From Pseudomonas sp. UBA4617 (GTDB lineage: Bacteria > Pseudomonadota > Gammaproteobacteria > Pseudomonadales > Pseudomonadaceae): a DNA stretch of 64,000 nucleotides. Below, one piece after another: positions 43,239 through 53,215 of this stretch. Under the pieces are notes generated by a model. The model made no database searches, was not told where the DNA came from, and saw only the letters and a list, made by a program, of their open reading frames with translations. Made by a program: the position numbers and the translations under genes. Numbering within the stretch: the first letter of the stretch is position 1; each line of letters opens with the position of its first letter. Location: the NCBI RefSeq assembly GCF_002386445.1, contig NZ_DGIR01000056.1:12986-76985 (forward strand). The letters run 5' to 3'.

Positions 43239-44915
43239 TCAGTTCTGCTTGGCCATTGCTTCGCGCAGCAGCGCAGCCATGGTGGTGTCGGCAGCCGCTT
43301 CCGGAGCGTTTTTCAGGCTCTGGATGGCTTCGCGCTCTTCAGCATCGTCCTTCGACTTGATGGACAGGCTGATAACGCGGGACTTGCGGTCAACGCTGAT
43401 GATCTTGGCTTCGATCTCTTCGCCTTCCTTCAGGACGTTACGCGCGTCTTCAACGCGGTCACGGCTGATTTCGGAAGCTTTCAGAGTAGCTTCGATGTCG
43501 TCGGCCAGAGTGACGATGGCGCCTTTGGCGTCAACTTCTTTCACGATGCCCTTGACGATAGCGCCCTTGTCATTGACAGCAACGAAGTTGGAGAACGGAT
43601 CGTCTTCCAGCTGCTTGATGCCCAGGGAGATGCGCTCGCGCTCTGGGTCGACCGACAGGATGACGGTTTCCAGCTCGTCGCCCTTCTTGAAACGACGTAC
43701 GGCTTCTTCGCCGGTTTCGTTCCAGGAAATGTCGGACAGGTGAACCAGGCCGTCGATGCCGCCGTCCAGGCCGATGAAGATACCGAAGTCGGTGATCGAC
43801 TTGATGGTACCGGTGATCTTGTCACCCTTGTTGAACTGGCCGGAGAAGTCTTCCCATGGGTTGGACTTGCACTGCTTGATGCCCAGGGAAATACGACGAC
43901 GCTCTTCGTCGATGTCCAGAACCATGACTTCCACTTCGTCGCCAACCTGAACGACTTTCGACGGGTGGATGTTCTTGTTGGTCCAGTCCATTTCGGAAAC
44001 GTGTACCAGACCTTCAACGCCTTCTTCCAGCTCAGCGAAGCAGCCGTAGTCGGTCAGGTTGGTAACGCGAGCCTGTACGCGAGTACCTTCTGGGTAACGG
44101 GCAGTGATAGCTACCCACGGATCTTCGCCCATCTGCTTCAGACCCAGCGAAACGCGGTTGCGCTCACGGTCGAACTTCAGAACGCGTACGTCGACTTCGT
44201 CGCCAACGTTAACGATTTCCGACGGGTGCTTGATGCGCTTCCAGGCCATGTCGGTGATGTGCAGCAGGCCGTCGATACCGCCCAGGTCCACGAAGGCGCC
44301 GTAGTCGGTGAGGTTCTTGACGATACCCTTGACTTGCTGGCCTTCCTGCAGGGTTTCCAGCAGGGCTTCGCGCTCGGCGCTGTTCTCGGCTTCCAGCACG
44401 CTGCGACGGGAAACGACAACGTTGTTGCGCTTCTGGTCCAGCTTGATGACCTTGAATTCCAGCTCTTTGCCTTCCAGGTGGGTGGTGTCGCGCACAGGGC
44501 GGACATCAACCAGAGAGCCCGGCAGGAACGCACGGATGCCGTTAACGTCGACAGTGAAGCCGCCCTTAACCTTACCGTTGATAACGCCCTTGACCACTTC
44601 TTCGGCGGCGAAAGCTGCTTCCAGAACAATCCAGCACTCGGCGCGCTTGGCTTTTTCACGGGACAGCTTGGTTTCGCCAAAGCCGTCTTCGACCGCGTCC
44701 AGCGCAACGTGAACTTCGTCACCGACCTTGATGGTCAGCTCGCCAGCTTCGTTGTAGAACTGCTCGAGCGGGATGACGCCCTCGGACTTCAGGCCAGCGT
44801 GTACGGTAACCCAGTCGCCGTCGATGTCGACAACGATACCGGTGATGATCGCACCCGGCTGAAGATTGAGGGTTTTCAGGCTTTCTTCAAAGAGTTCTGC
44901 AAAGCTTTCGCTCAT
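43239..44915 (-). CDS. rpsA: 30S ribosomal protein S1
   Basis: 558 residues from the ATG at 44915, which follows an AGGA element; a start 54 bases upstream would add an unusual extension. MSESFAELFEESLKTLNL is the typical N-terminus. Six S1 repeats follow one another, visible as the recurring V..LTDYGAFVDLGGIDGLLH and GISLGIKQ-type segments. It binds mRNA to the 30S subunit. It follows cmk, as in most gammaproteobacteria. Confidence 0.97.
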   Translation of the reverse strand: MSESFAELFEESLKTLNLQPGAIITGIVVDIDGDWVTVHAGLKSEGVIPLEQFYNEAGELTIKVGDEVHVALDAVEDGFGETKLSREKAKRAECWIVLEAAFAAEEVVKGVINGKVKGGFTVDVNGIRAFLPGSLVDVRPVRDTTHLEGKELEFKVIKLDQKRNNVVVSRRSVLEAENSAEREALLETLQEGQQVKGIVKNLTDYGAFVDLGGIDGLLHITDMAWKRIKHPSEIVNVGDEVDVRVLKFDRERNRVSLGLKQMGEDPWVAITARYPEGTRVQARVTNLTDYGCFAELEEGVEGLVHVSEMDWTNKNIHPSKVVQVGDEVEVMVLDIDEERRRISLGIKQCKSNPWEDFSGQFNKGDKITGTIKSITDFGIFIGLDGGIDGLVHLSDISWNETGEEAVRRFKKGDELETVILSVDPERERISLGIKQLEDDPFSNFVAVNDKGAIVKGIVKEVDAKGAIVTLADDIEATLKASEISRDRVEDARNVLKEGEEIEAKIISVDRKSRVISLSIKSKDDAEEREAIQSLKNAPEAAADTTMAALLREAMAKQN

Positions 44916-45039
44916 TTTAATTCCTGTAGATTCGGGCGAAACAAACGCCCCTCGCCACATTCCAGACAATGTGGGTCTGTTTTAAGTAAAGGAAAGCGGG
45001 CAGGACGTTGACTGGTGCCCCTGCCTGCTTTCCTGGCTA

Positions 45040-45726
45040 TCAGAGCAGGTCGCGCAGGGCGAGCTCACTCTTGATACGTTGCAACACCTGCTCGATGGAC
45101 AACTCGGTAGAGTCCAACTGAATGGCATCGGCCGCTGGTTTCAGCGGGGCCACTGCACGTTGGGTGTCACGTTCATCACGTGCACGAATCTCATCCAGCA
45201 GACTCGACAGACTAACATCTTCACCTTTGCCCTTCAACTGCAGATAACGGCGGCGTGCGCGCTCCTCTGCACTGGCGGTGAGGAACACCTTCAACGGCGC
45301 GTCCGGGAACACCACGGTGCCCATGTCCCGACCGTCGGCGATCAGCCCGGGCAGTTCGCGGAACGCACGCTGGCGCTCCAGCAGCGCTTCACGCACCGCA
45401 GGCAGCGAGGCAACCATCGAGGCACCGGCGCCGACGGTTTCGGTACGGATGACCTGGCTGACATCCTCGCCTTCGAGGATGGTTTGCTGAAGCTTACCGG
45501 GCTGGGCGGCAATGAACTGCACATCCAGATGGGCGGCAAGCTTGGTCAGCAGCTCTTCGTTGGTCAGGTCGACGCCGTGGTTGCTGGCGTTGAACGCCAG
45601 CAAGCGGTACAAAGCGCCGGAGTCCAGCAGCTTCCAGCCCAGCTCGCGGGCCAGCAGGCCGGCAACGGTGCCCTTGCCGGAGCCGCTGGGCCCGTCGATG
45701 GTGATGACCGGCGCCAGGGTACTCAC
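45040..45726 (-). CDS. cmk: Cytidylate kinase
   Basis: Phosphorylates CMP and dCMP. 228 residues from the GTG at 45726, which has a GAGGG element upstream and overlaps the aroA stop (GTGA). The P-loop is ITIDGPSGSGKGTVAGLLA, followed by LLDSGALYRLLAF and LIADGRDMGTVVFPDAPLKVFLTASAEERARRR, all typical of Cmk. Earlier in-frame starts lie within aroA. The overlap supports coupled expression with tyrA-aroA. Confidence 0.95.
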   Translation of the reverse strand: MSTLAPVITIDGPSGSGKGTVAGLLARELGWKLLDSGALYRLLAFNASNHGVDLTNEELLTKLAAHLDVQFIAAQPGKLQQTILEGEDVSQVIRTETVGAGASMVASLPAVREALLERQRAFRELPGLIADGRDMGTVVFPDAPLKVFLTASAEERARRRYLQLKGKGEDVSLSSLLDEIRARDERDTQRAVAPLKPAADAIQLDSTELSIEQVLQRIKSELALRDLL

Positions 45727-47963
45727 GACTTGCCCTCTTCCGCCACGCGGATGCCCACCTCGGCGCACAGTGCCAGGAAGTTGGGGAATGAAGTGGCGAC
45801 GTTGGCGCAGTCGTGAATGCGGATCGGCGCGCTGGCGCGCAGCGAAGCCACGCTGAAGGCCATGGCGATGCGGTGGTCACCGTGGCCATGCACCTCGCCA
45901 CCGCCCAGCTGGCCGCCGTCGATGATGATGCCGTCCGGGGTCGGCTGGCACTTGATGCCCAGGGTGGTCAGGCCGTCGGCCATGACCTGGATACGGTCGG
46001 ACTCCTTCACCCGCAGCTCTTCGGCACCACGCAGCACGGTACGCCCTTCGGCGCAGGCCGCGGCGACGAACAGCACCGGGAACTCGTCGATAGCCAGCGG
46101 CACCAGCTCTTCGGGGATGTCGATGCCCTTCAGGCGGGCGCCACGCACCCGCAGGTCGGCCACTGGCTCACCACCGACTTCACGCTGGTTTTCCAGGGTG
46201 ATGTCGCCGCCCATCAGGCGCAGGATGTCGATCACGCCGGTACGGGTCGGGTTGATGCCGACGTGCTCCAGCACCAGCTCGGAGCCTTCGGCGATGGACG
46301 CAGCCACCAGGAAGAAGGCTGCCGAGGAAATGTCGGCCGGCACTTCGATACGGGTAGCGGTGAGTTTGCCGCCGGACTGCAGCGAGGCCACCGGGCCGTT
46401 GCTTTCGACGCTGTAACCGAAGCCGCGCAGCATCCGCTCGGTGTGGTCACGGGTAGGCGCGGGCTCGGTGACAGTGGTCTTGCCTTCGGCATACAGCCCG
46501 GCCAGCAGCAGGCAGGATTTGACCTGGGCACTGGCCATCGGCAGCGTGTAGGTCAGCGCCTTGAGCTTGTGACCACCGCGGATGGTCAGCGGCGGGCGGC
46601 CGTCAGGGCCGGTCTCGACCACGGCTCCCATTTCGCGCAGCGGGTTGGCCACACGGTTCATCGGGCGCTTGGACAGCGAAGCGTCGCCGGTCATGGTCAC
46701 ATCGAACGGCTGGCCGGCCAGCAGGCCCGACAGCAGGCGCATCGAGGTCCCCGAGTTGCCCACGTACAGCGGCCCGGGCGGCGGCTTGAGGCCGTGCAGG
46801 CCAACGCCGTGAATGGTCACGCGGCCGTGGTTGGGGCCTTCGATGACCACACCCATGTCGCGGAAAGCCTGCAAGGTCGCCAGCGCGTCTTCACCTTCGA
46901 GGAAACCTTCGACCTCGGTGGTGCCTTCGGCCAGCGAGCCGAGCATGATCGAGCGGTGGGAAATCGACTTGTCGCCCGGTACGCGGATTCGCCCGGACAG
47001 GCGGCCACCCGGTTGGGCCAGGAAAATCAGATCGTTGGCGTTCATAGCGTCCACATAGGCCCGGCGGGCCAGGATTTTACTGAAATGCTCGCGGGCTACC
47101 CGAGCGCGGGTGAATACACCCAGCAGCTGGTGCCCGTCCCCTTCAGCGATCGCGTCGCGCAAGGCGTCGAGATCGCTGCGATATGTATCAAGCGTGCGCA
47201 GGACAGCATCGCGATTGGCGAGGAAGATGTCGTGCCACATGGTCGGGTCACTGCCGGCGATTCTCGTGAAATCGCGGAAGCCTCCCGCAGCGTACCGGAA
47301 GATCTCGAGGTTTTCATTGCGCCTGGCCAGCGAATCGACCAGGCCGAAGGCCAGCAGGTGTGGCAGATGGCTGGTGGCGGCCAGCACTTCGTCGTGGCGC
47401 TCGACCGACATGTGTTCCACGTCGGCCTCCAGCGCGCGCCACAGGCGGTCGACCAGGGCCAGGGCGGCCGGGTCGGTTTCCGCCAGCGGCGTGAGGATGA
47501 CCTTGTGCCGACGGAACAGGGCGGCGTTGGACGCTTCTACCCCGCTCTGCTCGGAACCGGCGATCGGGTGGCCGGGGACGAAGCGCGACAGGCGCTGGCC
47601 GAATACCGAGCGCGCCTCACGCACGACGTTGCCCTTGGCACTGCCGACGTCGGTGATGATGGCGTTGCCGAGGTCGAGCCGGGCCAGACGCGCCAGGACC
47701 TTTTCCATGGCCAGGATCGGTACGGCCAACTGAATGACATCGGCACCGACACAGGCGGTGGCCAGGTCTTCCTCGCAGCGGTCGACCACGCCCAGGGCCA
47801 CAGCCTGCTTGCGCGAGGGGGCGTCCAGGTCGACCCCGACCACTTCGCGGCACAGGCCGCTTTCACGCAGGCCCCTGGCGAACGAGCCACCGATCAGGCC
47901 GAGGCCGACCACGACCAGGCGGTTGATGATTGGCGCGGGTTTGGTTGTTACTGCTTTTACCAC
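45723..47963 (-). CDS. tyrA-aroA: Bifunctional prephenate dehydrogenase / 3-phosphoshikimate 1-carboxyvinyltransferase
   Basis: 746 residues joining two enzymes of aromatic amino acid synthesis. Residues about 1-300 are TyrA-type dehydrogenase (VVVGLGLIGGSFARGLRE, GHPIAGSEQSGVEA, GGFRDFTRIAGSDP). Residues about 308-746 are EPSP synthase (GRIRVPGDKSISHRSIMLGS, LYVGNSGTSMRLLSGLL, ESDRIQVMADGL, DHRIAMAFSVASL). The fusion is a known trait of Pseudomonas and close relatives. A TyrA domain working on prephenate or arogenate (cyclohexadienyl dehydrogenase) is expected. The gap from pheA (about 210 bases) carries a REP pair. Confidence 0.96.
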   Translation of the reverse strand: MVKAVTTKPAPIINRLVVVGLGLIGGSFARGLRESGLCREVVGVDLDAPSRKQAVALGVVDRCEEDLATACVGADVIQLAVPILAMEKVLARLARLDLGNAIITDVGSAKGNVVREARSVFGQRLSRFVPGHPIAGSEQSGVEASNAALFRRHKVILTPLAETDPAALALVDRLWRALEADVEHMSVERHDEVLAATSHLPHLLAFGLVDSLARRNENLEIFRYAAGGFRDFTRIAGSDPTMWHDIFLANRDAVLRTLDTYRSDLDALRDAIAEGDGHQLLGVFTRARVAREHFSKILARRAYVDAMNANDLIFLAQPGGRLSGRIRVPGDKSISHRSIMLGSLAEGTTEVEGFLEGEDALATLQAFRDMGVVIEGPNHGRVTIHGVGLHGLKPPPGPLYVGNSGTSMRLLSGLLAGQPFDVTMTGDASLSKRPMNRVANPLREMGAVVETGPDGRPPLTIRGGHKLKALTYTLPMASAQVKSCLLLAGLYAEGKTTVTEPAPTRDHTERMLRGFGYSVESNGPVASLQSGGKLTATRIEVPADISSAAFFLVAASIAEGSELVLEHVGINPTRTGVIDILRLMGGDITLENQREVGGEPVADLRVRGARLKGIDIPEELVPLAIDEFPVLFVAAACAEGRTVLRGAEELRVKESDRIQVMADGLTTLGIKCQPTPDGIIIDGGQLGGGEVHGHGDHRIAMAFSVASLRASAPIRIHDCANVATSFPNFLALCAEVGIRVAEEGKS

Positions 47964-48024
47964 TGGTGCGAACCCTGTTCAGAAATCTAGGCAGCCTGTG
48001 AGGGCCATTGGGGCTGCTGTGCAA

Positions 48025-48147
48025 CCCATCGCGGCACAAGGCCGCTCCTACAGCGACAGTGCGAACCTGTAGATAGCCACTGCGCACGAACCACACAACG
48101 GCAGCGCTTGCGCGGTATCTGTAGGAGCGGCCTTGCGCCGCGATGGG
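48025..48147. repeat. Inverted pair of REP elements
   Basis: Two copies of a roughly 29-base element with core GCGGCACAAGGCCGCTCCTACAG (48025-48053) and its reverse complement (48119-48147), separated by 65 bases. They sit between tyrA-aroA and pheA and could fold into a long hairpin. Confidence 0.8.
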
Positions 48148-48174
48148 GGGCGAAGCGCCCCCAACCATCTCAAA

Positions 48175-49269
48175 TCAAAGCACCGCCTTCGGATACGAGC
48201 CCAGCACCTTCAGCGCCACAGCCTCCTGGCTGATCTGCTCGAGCACTGCCTTGATCAGCGGGTCACGGTGGTGGCCGACGAAGTCGATGAAGAACACGTA
48301 GGTCCACTTGCCACTGCGCGACGGACGGGTCTCGATACGGGTCAGGTCGATACCGTTCTGGTGGAACGGTACCAGCAACTCGTGCAAGGCACCCGGTTTG
48401 TTGCTCATCGACACGATGATCGAAGTCTTGTCGTCGCCGGTCGGCGGCACTTCCTGGTTGCCGATCATCAGGAAGCGCGTGGAGTTGTCCGGGCGGTCTT
48501 CGATCTTTTCGGCCAGACGGGTCAGGCCATACAGGTTGGCCGCCATGTCGCCGGCGATCGCCGCCGAGTTCCACTCGCCCTTGACCCGCTTGGCCGCCTC
48601 GGCATTGCTCGACACAGCCACGCGCTCCACGTTCGGGTAGTGCGCGTCCAGCCACTTGCGGCACTGGGCCAGCGACTGGGCGTGGGAGTAGATGCGGGTG
48701 ATGCTGTCGGTCTTGGTGTTCTCGCCCACCAGCAGGTGGTGGTGGATCCGCAGCTCGACTTCGCCACAGATCACCATGTCGTGCTCGAGGAAGCTGTCCA
48801 GGGTATGGCTGACTGCGCCCTCGGTGGAGTTTTCCACCGGTACCACGCCAAAATTGACGGCACCGGCCGCCACTTCGCGGAATACTTCGTCGATGGCCGC
48901 CATCGGCCGGCTGATCACCGCGTGGCCGAAGTGCTTCATCGCCGCGGCCTGGGTGAAGGTGCCTTCAGGGCCCAGATAGGCGATTTTCAGCGGTTCTTCC
49001 AGGGCCAGGCACGACGACATGATCTCGCGGAACAGCCGCGCCATCTCTTCGTTGTCCAGCGGGCCCTTGTTGCGCTCCATCACGCGCTTGAGCACGGCGG
49101 CTTCACGCTCGGGGCGGTAGAACACCGGTTTTTCGCCTTCGGCCAGCGAGGCAGTCTTGACCTTGGCCACTTCCTGGGCGCAACGGGCACGTTCGCTGAT
49201 CAGCTCGAGGATCTTCTCGTCGAGGCTGTCAATGCGAACGCGCAGCGCCTTCAGTTCGTGCTCGGACAT
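48175..49269 (-). CDS. pheA: Chorismate mutase / prephenate dehydratase (P-protein)
   Basis: 364 residues. Chorismate mutase type II domain about 1-90 (LRVRIDSLDEKILELISERA), prephenate dehydratase about 95-275 (IAYLGPEGTFTQAAAMKHFG and VPVENSTEGAVSHTLDSFLE) and a C-terminal ACT domain (NKPGALHELLVPFHQNGIDL, TRIETRPSRSGKW) for feedback inhibition by phenylalanine. It converts chorismate to phenylpyruvate. The serC stop overlaps its start by one base, so the two genes are read together. Confidence 0.96.
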   Translation of the reverse strand: MSEHELKALRVRIDSLDEKILELISERARCAQEVAKVKTASLAEGEKPVFYRPEREAAVLKRVMERNKGPLDNEEMARLFREIMSSCLALEEPLKIAYLGPEGTFTQAAAMKHFGHAVISRPMAAIDEVFREVAAGAVNFGVVPVENSTEGAVSHTLDSFLEHDMVICGEVELRIHHHLLVGENTKTDSITRIYSHAQSLAQCRKWLDAHYPNVERVAVSSNAEAAKRVKGEWNSAAIAGDMAANLYGLTRLAEKIEDRPDNSTRFLMIGNQEVPPTGDDKTSIIVSMSNKPGALHELLVPFHQNGIDLTRIETRPSRSGKWTYVFFIDFVGHHRDPLIKAVLEQISQEAVALKVLGSYPKAVL

Positions 49270-50354
49270 CAGCCGTGCTCCTTCTCGAATTCGGCCATGT
49301 AGGCCACCAGGGCTTCCACCGCCTCGAGGCCCAGGGCGTTGTAGATGGAGGCGCGCATGCCGCCGACCGAACGGTGGCCCTTGAGGTTGAGCAGGCCACG
49401 GGCATCGGCGCCCGCGAGGAAGGCCTTGTCCAGGCGCTCGTCAGCCAGGCGGAACGGCACGTTCATCCACGACCTGGCGTTGTGGCTGATCGGGTTGGTA
49501 TAGAACGCGCTGCTGTCGATGAAGCCGTACAGGCGGTCTTTCTTGGCTCGGTTGCGCTGCTCCATGGCCTCGACGCCACCCTGCTCCTTCAGCCATTCGA
49601 AGACCAGGCCGGAGAGGTACCAGGAGTAGGTAGCCGGGGTGTTGTACATCGAGCCGTTGTCGGCCGCGATCTTGTAGTCGAGCATGGTCGGGCAGCTGCT
49701 GCGGGCGTGCCCCAGCAGGTCTTCGCGCACGATCACCACGACCAGGCCGCTTGGGCCGATGTTTTTCTGCGCGCCAGCGTAGATCAGGCCGTACTGCGAC
49801 ACATCGATCGGGCGCGAGAGGATGTCGGAGGACATGTCGACCACCAGCGGTACATCACCGGTCTCGGGCACCCAGTCGAACTGCAGGCCACCGATGGTCT
49901 CGTTGGACGCATAGTGCACGTACGCCGCGTTCCTGGTCAGCTTCCACTCGTTCTGGCCCGGTATGGCCAGGTAGTCGTATGGCTTGGCGCTGGCGGCGAC
50001 GTTGACATTGCCGAAGCGGCGCGCTTCCTCGATGGCCTTTTTCGACCAGATGCCGGTCTCGATGTAGTCGGCGGTGCCGTTTTCCGGCAGCAGGTTCAGC
50101 GGGATTTCGGCGAACTGCTGGCTGGCGCCGCCCTGCAGGAACAGCACCTTGTAGTTGGAGGGGACGGACAGCAGGTCACACAGGTCCTGCTCGGCCTTTT
50201 CGGCGATGGCCACGTAGTCGTCGCTGCGATGGCTCATTTCCATCACCGACAAGCCCTTGCCATGCCAATCCAGCATCTCGGCCTGCGCACGCTGCAGAAC
50301 AGCGTCAGGAAGCGCAGCAGGGCCTGCGCAGAAGTTAAAGGCTCGTTTGCTCAC
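49269..50354 (-). CDS. serC: Phosphoserine aminotransferase
   Basis: PLP enzyme of serine and pyridoxine synthesis. The GTG at 50354 gives 361 residues beginning SKRAFNFCAGPAALPDAVL, the known start of pseudomonad SerC; the frame continues upstream but adds an atypical extension. The PLP lysine is in LIYAGAQKNIGPSGLVVV. FLQGGASQQFAEIPLNLLP and HRSVGGMRASIYNALG are further family markers. It lies between gyrA, with a terminator in between, and pheA. Confidence 0.96.
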   Translation of the reverse strand: MSKRAFNFCAGPAALPDAVLQRAQAEMLDWHGKGLSVMEMSHRSDDYVAIAEKAEQDLCDLLSVPSNYKVLFLQGGASQQFAEIPLNLLPENGTADYIETGIWSKKAIEEARRFGNVNVAASAKPYDYLAIPGQNEWKLTRNAAYVHYASNETIGGLQFDWVPETGDVPLVVDMSSDILSRPIDVSQYGLIYAGAQKNIGPSGLVVVIVREDLLGHARSSCPTMLDYKIAADNGSMYNTPATYSWYLSGLVFEWLKEQGGVEAMEQRNRAKKDRLYGFIDSSAFYTNPISHNARSWMNVPFRLADERLDKAFLAGADARGLLNLKGHRSVGGMRASIYNALGLEAVEALVAYMAEFEKEHG

Positions 50355-50408
50355 ATCCACTCTCGCTCTGCCAAATAGAACAAAATCTTTCCTGCTTTCA
50401 TCAGGCAA

Positions 50409-50432
50409 ACGGGGCGACCTTGGTCGCCCCGT
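50409..50432 (-). terminator. gyrA intrinsic terminator
   Basis: GC-rich palindrome ACGGGGCGACC/GGTCGCCCCGT starts 18 bases after the gyrA stop; the U-run on the minus strand is short (TTTG). Confidence 0.7.
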
Positions 50433-50449
50433 TCGGGTTTAACGCTTGC

Positions 50450-53215
50450 TTACTCCTGCGGGGCCTCTTCAGCGCCAGCGGTTTCGTCGTTGTCTGGCGC
50501 TTCAGCCACGACGCCCTCCTCGTCCGTCTCGATCACATCATCGAGTTCGTCTTCGGACGGTTCCTGGATACGCTCCAGGCCTACGAGTGTCTCGTCATTG
50601 GCCAGCTTGATCAAGGTCACGCCCTGGGTGTTACGGCCCAGGCTGGAGACTTCGCCAACGCGGGTCCGCACCAGGGTGCCCTGGTCGGAGATCAGCATGA
50701 TCTCCTCGCCTTCCTGCACCTGGATGGCGCCGATCAGCAGGCCGTTGCGCCCTTTGGTACCCATGGCGATCACACCCTGGCCACCACGGCCGCGACGCGG
50801 GAACTTGGACAGCGGGGTGCGCTTGCCAAAGCCACGCTCGGAGGCGGTGAGGATCTGCGCGCCGGACTCCGGGATCAGCATGGAGATGATCCGCTGGCCC
50901 TTGCCCAGCTTCATGCCCCGCACGCCACGGGCATTACGGCCCATTTCGCGCACCACGCTTTCCGCGAAGCGGATCACCTTGCCGGCGTCGGAGAACATCA
51001 TGACTTCCTTGGCGCCGTCGGTGATGGCCGCAGCGATCAGGGTGTCACCTTCCTTCAGCTTCAGGGCGATCAGGCCATTGGAGCGCGGACGGGCGAACTG
51101 CACCAGCGGGGTCTTTTTCACGGTACCCGAAGCGGTGGCCATGAAGATGTAGGCGCCGGTCGGCTCGGCAACCCACTCAGGGGTGTCGCCGTCTTCTTCG
51201 TCGACTTCCTCGGCCTCGACCACTTCGCCTTCGAGCACGGTGTCTTCCGCGTCCTCCAGCTCTTCGTCAGCGCCAGCGCTCTGCTGCAGGGCCTCGAGGT
51301 CGATCTGCAGCATGGCGGTGATACGTTCACCCTCCTCCAGCGGCAGCAGGTTGACCATTGGGCGGCCGCGAGCGGCGCGGGAGGCTTCAGGAATGTCGTA
51401 GGTCTTCAGCCAGTACACCTTGCCCTTGCTGGAGAACAGCAACAGGGTGGCATGGCTGTTGGCGACCAGCAGGTGCTCGACGTAGTCCTCGTCCTTCACC
51501 CCGGTGGCCGACTTGCCTTTGCCGCCACGGCGCTGGGCCTGGTAGGCGGACAGCGGCTGGGTCTTGGCGTAGCCGCCATGGGAGATGGTCACCACGCGCT
51601 CTTCTTCCGGGATCATGTCGCCGTAGTTGAGGTCGTGGCGCGCATCGAGGATTTCGGTGCGGCGGGCATCGCCGTATTCGGCGCGGATCGCCTCCAGCTC
51701 TTCGCGGATCACTTCCATCAGGCGCTCGGCGCTGCTGAGGATGCGGATCAGTTCGCCGATCTGCTCGAGGATTTCCTGGTATTCGGCCAGCAGCTTCTCG
51801 TGCTCCAGGCCGGTCAGGCGGTGCAGACGCAGGTCGAGAATGGCCTGGGCCTGCTCCGGCGACAGGTAATACTTGCCTTCACGCAGGCCGTATTGCTCGG
51901 GCAGGTCCTCGGGGCGGCAGGAATCGGCGCCGGCGCGCTCGACCATGACCTGCACGGCACTCGACTCCCAGGCGGTGGACACCAGGGCTTCCTTGGCTTC
52001 GGACGGGGTCGGCGAGGCCTTGATCAGGGCAATGACCGGGTCGATGTTGGACAGCGCGACCGCCTGGCCTTCAAGGATATGGCCGCGCTCGCGGGCCTTG
52101 CGCAACTCGAACACGGTACGGCGGGTCACCACTTCGCGACGGTGACGGACGAACGCTTCGAGCAGGTCCTTGAGGTTGAGCAGGCGCGGACGGCCATCGA
52201 CCAGGGCGACGACGTTGATGCCGAACACGCTCTGCAGCTGGGTCTGCGAATACAGGTTGTTGAGCACCACCTCCGGCACCTCGCCGCGACGCAGCTCGAT
52301 GACGATGCGCATGCCGTCCTTGTCCGACTCGTCGCGCAGCTCGGTGATACCTTCGATCTTCTTCTCTTTGACCAGCTCGGCGATCTTCTCGATCAGGCGC
52401 GCCTTGTTCAGCTGGTACGGCAGCTCGGTAACCACGATCTGCTGACGGCCGCCGGCCTTGTCGATGTCCTCGATTTCGGAACGGGCGCGCATGTAGATGC
52501 GGCCACGCCCGGTGCGGTAGGCCTCGATGATGCCCTGGCGGCCATTGATCAGGCCGGCGGTCGGGAAGTCCGGGCCGGGGATGTGCTGCATCAGCTCATC
52601 GATGGTGACATCCGGGTTGTCGATGAGCGCCAGGCAGCCGTCGATGACCTCGCCGAGGTTGTGCGGCGGAATGTTGGTCGCCATGCCCACGGCGATACCG
52701 CTGGAACCGTTGACCAGCAGGTTGGGAATACGGGTCGGCATGACCGCCGGGATCTGTTCGGTGCCGTCATAGTTGGGCACCCAGTCGACGGTTTCCTTGT
52801 GCAGGTCGGCCAGCAGTTCGTGGGCCAGCTTGGCCATGCGCACTTCGGTGTATCGCATGGCCGCAGCATTGTCGCCGTCCACCGAACCGAAGTTGCCCTG
52901 ACCGTCGACCAGCAGGTAGCGCAGCGAGAACGGCTGGGCCATACGCACGATGGTGTCGTAGACCGCGGTGTCGCCGTGCGGGTGATACTTACCGATCACG
53001 TCACCGACCACACGGGCGGATTTCTTGTACGGCTTGTTCCAGTCGTTGCCCAGTTCGCTCATCGCATAGAGGACGCGACGATGCACGGGCTTCAAGCCGT
53101 CACGCGCATCGGGCAGCGCCCGCCCGACAATCACGCTCATCGCGTAGTCGAGGTAGGACTGTCTCAGTTCGTCTTCGATATTGACCGGGAGGATTTCTTT
53201 GGCCAGTTCGCCCAT
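50450..53215 (-). CDS. gyrA: DNA gyrase subunit A
   Basis: 921 residues. The N-terminus GELAKEILPVNIEDELRQSY and the winged-helix domain with active-site Tyr122 (AAAMRYTEV) are standard. In the quinolone-resistance region residues 83 and 87 are Thr and Asp, the usual wild-type pair in Pseudomonas. The C-terminal beta-pinwheel carries the GyrA box GRGGQGV near its start-type repeats and an acidic insertion at about 638-685. With GyrB it introduces negative supercoils. No partner gene is adjacent. Promoter is expected in the region upstream of 53215. Confidence 0.98.
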   Translation of the reverse strand: MGELAKEILPVNIEDELRQSYLDYAMSVIVGRALPDARDGLKPVHRRVLYAMSELGNDWNKPYKKSARVVGDVIGKYHPHGDTAVYDTIVRMAQPFSLRYLLVDGQGNFGSVDGDNAAAMRYTEVRMAKLAHELLADLHKETVDWVPNYDGTEQIPAVMPTRIPNLLVNGSSGIAVGMATNIPPHNLGEVIDGCLALIDNPDVTIDELMQHIPGPDFPTAGLINGRQGIIEAYRTGRGRIYMRARSEIEDIDKAGGRQQIVVTELPYQLNKARLIEKIAELVKEKKIEGITELRDESDKDGMRIVIELRRGEVPEVVLNNLYSQTQLQSVFGINVVALVDGRPRLLNLKDLLEAFVRHRREVVTRRTVFELRKARERGHILEGQAVALSNIDPVIALIKASPTPSEAKEALVSTAWESSAVQVMVERAGADSCRPEDLPEQYGLREGKYYLSPEQAQAILDLRLHRLTGLEHEKLLAEYQEILEQIGELIRILSSAERLMEVIREELEAIRAEYGDARRTEILDARHDLNYGDMIPEEERVVTISHGGYAKTQPLSAYQAQRRGGKGKSATGVKDEDYVEHLLVANSHATLLLFSSKGKVYWLKTYDIPEASRAARGRPMVNLLPLEEGERITAMLQIDLEALQQSAGADEELEDAEDTVLEGEVVEAEEVDEEDGDTPEWVAEPTGAYIFMATASGTVKKTPLVQFARPRSNGLIALKLKEGDTLIAAAITDGAKEVMMFSDAGKVIRFAESVVREMGRNARGVRGMKLGKGQRIISMLIPESGAQILTASERGFGKRTPLSKFPRRGRGGQGVIAMGTKGRNGLLIGAIQVQEGEEIMLISDQGTLVRTRVGEVSSLGRNTQGVTLIKLANDETLVGLERIQEPSEDELDDVIETDEEGVVAEAPDNDETAGAEEAPQE

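Noticed and set aside
42963..45011. Long plus-strand open frame opposite rpsA (682 codons)
   Set aside because: It mirrors rpsA, whose protein is certain; the composition is that of an antisense shadow in a GC-rich genome.
45813..47990. Plus-strand open frame of 725 codons opposite tyrA-aroA
   Set aside because: Antisense shadow; both enzymes on the minus strand are full length.
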